A stretch of DNA of 7,041 nucleotides from Anoxynatronum sp033549305 (GTDB lineage: Bacteria; Bacillota; Clostridia; Peptostreptococcales; Tindalliaceae). Below are positions 5,269 through 7,041 of this stretch, piece after piece. Position 1 is the first letter of the stretch. Each line of letters begins with the position of its first letter. The notes beneath the pieces are model-generated. The model was not told where the DNA came from. It made no database searches and worked only from the letters and a program-made list of their open reading frames with translations. Both the position numbers and the translations under genes were made by a program. The stretch covers positions 1 through 7,041 of the forward strand of contig JAWSUV010000138.1 of the NCBI GenBank assembly GCA_033549305.1. The letters run 5' to 3'.

Positions 5269-5655
5269 ATGAAACTGCGAACAGGAAAATACCCCATGTT
5301 ACTGCTGGTGATGGTGCTGGCAGCATTGCTGGTGCTGGCCGGGTGCAGCAGTCCGGCAACTGCGCCGGCTCCTGTGCCGGAACCACCGCAGGAAGCGCCT
5401 GAGGGTGAAATTTCGGACGATCTTCCAGTCTTTACTGTGGATGAACTGGCTGAGTATGATGGAAAAGACGGCCGGTCGGCTTACGTGGCGGTGGACGGTT
5501 TGGTCTATGACTTTACTGAACTGGGGCGATGGAGCGGAGGAACTCACAATGGGTTTGATGCCGGCCAGGATCTGACCGAAGCGCTGCAGAATGTATCCCC
5601 TCATGGAGAAAGAGTGCTGAGCCGCGCCCCCGTGGTGGGACATTTGGCCGAGTAG
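5269..5655 (+). CDS. Lipoprotein with a cytochrome-b5-like heme-binding domain
   Basis: The 128-residue protein has a lipoprotein signal peptide with lipobox LAGC (lipidated Cys26), then a Pro/Ala/Glu-rich linker (29-50) that would hold the domain away from the membrane. Next comes a short cytochrome-b5-like domain (about 53-128): FTVDELAEYDGKDG, AYVAVDGLVYDFTE, GGTHNGFDAGQDLTEAL and SPHGERVL. His93 and His112 are where the two axial heme ligands of this family are expected. A likely role is a small extracytoplasmic electron carrier or heme-binding protein. The upstream neighbour is a small membrane protein of unknown function. A strong terminator follows. Confidence 0.86.
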   Translation: MKLRTGKYPMLLLVMVLAALLVLAGCSSPATAPAPVPEPPQEAPEGEISDDLPVFTVDELAEYDGKDGRSAYVAVDGLVYDFTELGRWSGGTHNGFDAGQDLTEALQNVSPHGERVLSRAPVVGHLAE

Positions 5656-5682
5656 CTGAATGAATCAACAGGGATCATGAAC

Positions 5683-5730
5683 AAGAACACCGGAATGACC
5701 GCCTTTATGGCGGCTGTTCCGGTGTTCTTT
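5683..5730 (+). terminator. Strong terminator after the lipoprotein gene
   Basis: A perfect 13-bp stem, AAGAACACCGGAA/TTCCGGTGTTCTT (5683-5695 with 5717-5729), contains an inner CCGCC/GGCGG pairing. It begins 27 nt after the stop codon. The U-tract is short (TTCTTT) on the plus strand. The A-rich 5' side means it may also work on the minus strand. Confidence 0.82.
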
Positions 5731-5805
5731 AAGGTCTGGAGCTTGTTGACACAGCGCTGACGATGCTGAGGATAGATCCATAGCACGATGTTTGTCCCTC
5801 CATTA

Positions 5806-5833
5806 TTGTGGGTAATGTGACAATGAATAATCT
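5806..5833 (+). promoter_or_regulatory. Candidate promoter for the riboswitch-Fn3 transcript
   Basis: TTGTGG (5806-5811) and TAATCT (5828-5833) are 16 nt apart. They would start transcription near 5840, just where similarity to the other leader RNA begins. The match of predicted start and RNA 5' edge supports it, though neither box is perfect. Confidence 0.45.
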
Positions 5834-5837
5834 GTTC

Positions 5838-5926
5838 TGGGTGCGATGATTTCCGAACAAAACATGGACACCTGAAGCCGGAAGGAGCAAATAGCGTAAC
5901 CGACCATGTGTTAAGGTCGATTTTTT
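5838..5926 (+). ncRNA. Probable cyclic-di-GMP-II riboswitch controlling the Fn3/stalk protein
   Basis: This leader shares CGAUGA, the UGGAC loop, GAG, and the uninterrupted AAUAGCGUAACCG with the ABM leader on the other strand. The length from CGAUGA to AACC is 58 nt here and 59 nt there. The main stem differs in sequence but is kept: UUCCG (5851-5855) pairs with CGGAA (5879-5883). The loop ACAC (5868-5871) can pair at three of four positions with GCGU (5894-5897). Its 3' end, AACCGACC, is nearly identical to what I recall for the c-di-GMP-II consensus. A terminator (stem CGACC 5901-5905 with GGUCG 5915-5919, then six U) uses that end as its 5' arm, predicting an ON switch. A ribosome binding site follows at 5935-5941. 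Class II switches in Clostridia often control surface proteins, which fits the downstream gene. Confidence 0.74.
5899..5926 (+). terminator. Expression-platform terminator of the Fn3 riboswitch
   Basis: CGACC/GGTCG (5901-5905, 5915-5919) plus AA/TT across one C-A mismatch, followed by TTTTTT (5921-5926). Compared with the ABM leader, a G-C pair in the stem is replaced by A-U on both arms, so pairing is kept by a compensatory change. Confidence 0.7.
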
Positions 5927-5948
5927 AGATGAAAAAGGAGGAGTGGGA

Positions 5949-7041
5949 ATGGTCAATAAACGCTTTATTTCAGTGGTTTTAGTGCTTGTATTCTTTTTTG
6001 CCTGTTCGGGGATGGTGTTCGCTGATATGGTGCTGGACCCCACGATTGTGATCAAGGAACCGACTGCCGGCGAAAAGCTGATGGCCGATTCCGATTATAC
6101 CATTAAGTGGTATGTGGAAAGAGCCGGCTTTTATCAACTTTCTTACTCAGTGGATAACGGGGCTACCTGGTCGAGCATTAACTCAACGGCCATCAAACTG
6201 GGTCATTTTGAGACCGGCAGTTATTTTTGGAAAGTACCTGCCACTCCATCATCCAAGGTGCTGATTCGCGCTTCAGACATGCCCATTTTTGGTGGAAACA
6301 TCTATTACAACAACAGTGATGTTTTCAGTATCATCGGTGTGATCACTGTCCCCAAACTGCCCGGCCCCATCACATTACCTCCGGCAGCCCCTTCCAACCT
6401 CACTGCTACAAGAGATTTGCCTGCCAGTGTTGAGCTGACGTGGACCGACAACTCCAGCAATGAATCATCCTTTGTGGTACACCGCACCACAAGGAGTAGT
6501 TCATATAAAGAAATTGGCACCACTGCCGCTGATGTCACCACTTTCACCGATACCACTGCTGAATATGGTGTATCGTATTTTTATAAAGTTAAAGCCACTA
6601 ATGCCGCAGGAGATTCCGACTTCACGGAAGAAAAACTCGGCAGTCTCCTGTTTGTTCCTGAACAGAATGCACCGGAAGCCCCCACCAACCTTAAGGCTAC
6701 AGCTCTGTCTTCCACTGAAGTTCGCTTAACCTGGACGGACCAGGCTGCAGATGAAGACGGGTTTTATGTGGAACGGGACGGAGCCCGGATTGTTACACTG
6801 GCCAGCGATGCTTCCAGTTTCACGGATACAGGTCTGATCCCCGGCACCGAATATGAATATCGGGTACAGGCTTTCAACAGCAGCGGTGCATCAGTATATT
6901 CCAATACCTCGGTGATCACCACCCCAGTGACAGGCGTCACACCGCCGCCCGCTGCAGCAGAAACCATTGTCATGCATTTTTACATTGACAACCCCGATTA
7001 CTTCATCAATGGCGCCCTGAACACCATGGACGCGGCCCCCA
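5949..7041 (+). CDS. Secreted fibronectin-III protein with C-terminal copper-amine-oxidase-like stalk domain (3' end missing)
   Basis: The frame is open from ATG 5949 to the end of the window (364 complete codons) with no stop, so the protein is longer. It has a signal peptide (1-25, likely cleaved after GMVFA). An Ig-like region (about 30-110) holds the Kre9-like pattern IVIKEPTAGEKL...YTIKWYV and YSVDNGATW. Two fibronectin type III domains follow (about 145-228, APSNLTATRDLPASVELTW; and 241-326, APTNLKATALSSTEVRLTW), then a Pro-rich linker (326-337). It then enters MHFYIDNPDYFINGALNTMD (342-361), the opening of the copper-amine-oxidase N-terminal-like 'stalk' domain common in exported Clostridia proteins. 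AAGGAGG at 5935-5941 supports the start. It is probably an extracellular or wall-associated adhesive or structural protein, controlled by the leader at 5838-5926. Confidence 0.88.
   Translation, partial: MVNKRFISVVLVLVFFFACSGMVFADMVLDPTIVIKEPTAGEKLMADSDYTIKWYVERAGFYQLSYSVDNGATWSSINSTAIKLGHFETGSYFWKVPATPSSKVLIRASDMPIFGGNIYYNNSDVFSIIGVITVPKLPGPITLPPAAPSNLTATRDLPASVELTWTDNSSNESSFVVHRTTRSSSYKEIGTTAADVTTFTDTTAEYGVSYFYKVKATNAAGDSDFTEEKLGSLLFVPEQNAPEAPTNLKATALSSTEVRLTWTDQAADEDGFYVERDGARIVTLASDASSFTDTGLIPGTEYEYRVQAFNSSGASVYSNTSVITTPVTGVTPPPAAAETIVMHFYIDNPDYFINGALNTMDAAP

Noticed and set aside
5746..5776. Promoter TTGACA (5746-5751) with GATAGA (5771-5776) upstream of the Fn3 leader
   Set aside because: The spacing is 19 nt and the -10 box is poor. 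The pair at 5806-5833 places the start at the RNA's 5' edge instead.
5729..6973. Minus-strand open frames 5729-6055, 6305-6556 and 6764-6973, and plus-strand 6460-6729
   Set aside because: They are shadows of the long plus-strand Fn3/stalk frame, which is open to the window end and has signal peptide, domains and ribosome binding site.

Overview
The window looks like chromosomal DNA of a Gram-positive anaerobe of the class Clostridia with moderate G+C. The reasons are strong AGGAGG-type ribosome binding sites before almost every gene, an exported fibronectin-III protein ending in a copper-amine-oxidase-like 'stalk' domain, a lipoprotein with a cytochrome-b5-like domain, and leader RNAs that resemble class II cyclic-di-GMP riboswitches. 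I cannot name a genus.

Left part (1-2850, minus strand): a two-gene operon. An amidohydrolase (1279-2652) is read first. It overlaps by 4 nt (ATGA) an octopine/nopaline-type opine dehydrogenase (161-1282), and a strong hairpin terminator follows at 98-135. The pairing suggests use or processing of an opine-like or N-substituted amino acid compound. The substrate is unknown.

Middle part (2850-4243, minus strand): an antibiotic-biosynthesis-monooxygenase-like (ABM) protein (3816-4124) and an NTF2/SnoaL-like protein (3124-3564). The ABM gene is preceded by a structured leader at 4155-4241. A second, decayed copy of that leader plus the first codons of the ABM gene lies downstream at 2852-3006. 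Its reading frame has a stop at codon 7, so this is the stump of a duplicated, dead riboswitch-gene unit. The NTF2-like gene sits between imperfect inverted repeats and has a leader with competing stems.

Right part (4244-7041, plus strand): a long intergenic stretch with a good promoter, a possible 36-residue ORF, a small DUF1475-like membrane protein (4755-5117), a cytochrome-b5-like lipoprotein (5269-5655), a strong terminator, and then the start of a secreted Fn3/stalk-domain protein (5949 to the end, cut by the window). The last gene has a third copy of the structured leader (5838-5926), on the opposite strand to the other two.

The main discovery is this family of three leader RNAs. They share a 5' GAUGA, a stem whose loop carries UGG plus four bases that can pair downstream, a 3' UAGCGUAACCGRCC, and an intrinsic terminator whose 5' arm is the end of the putative aptamer, followed by a ribosome binding site and ATG. 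The topology matches what I remember of the c-di-GMP-II (pseudoknot) riboswitch. It predicts ON switches that couple cyclic-di-GMP to a surface protein and, less expectedly, to an ABM-like enzyme.
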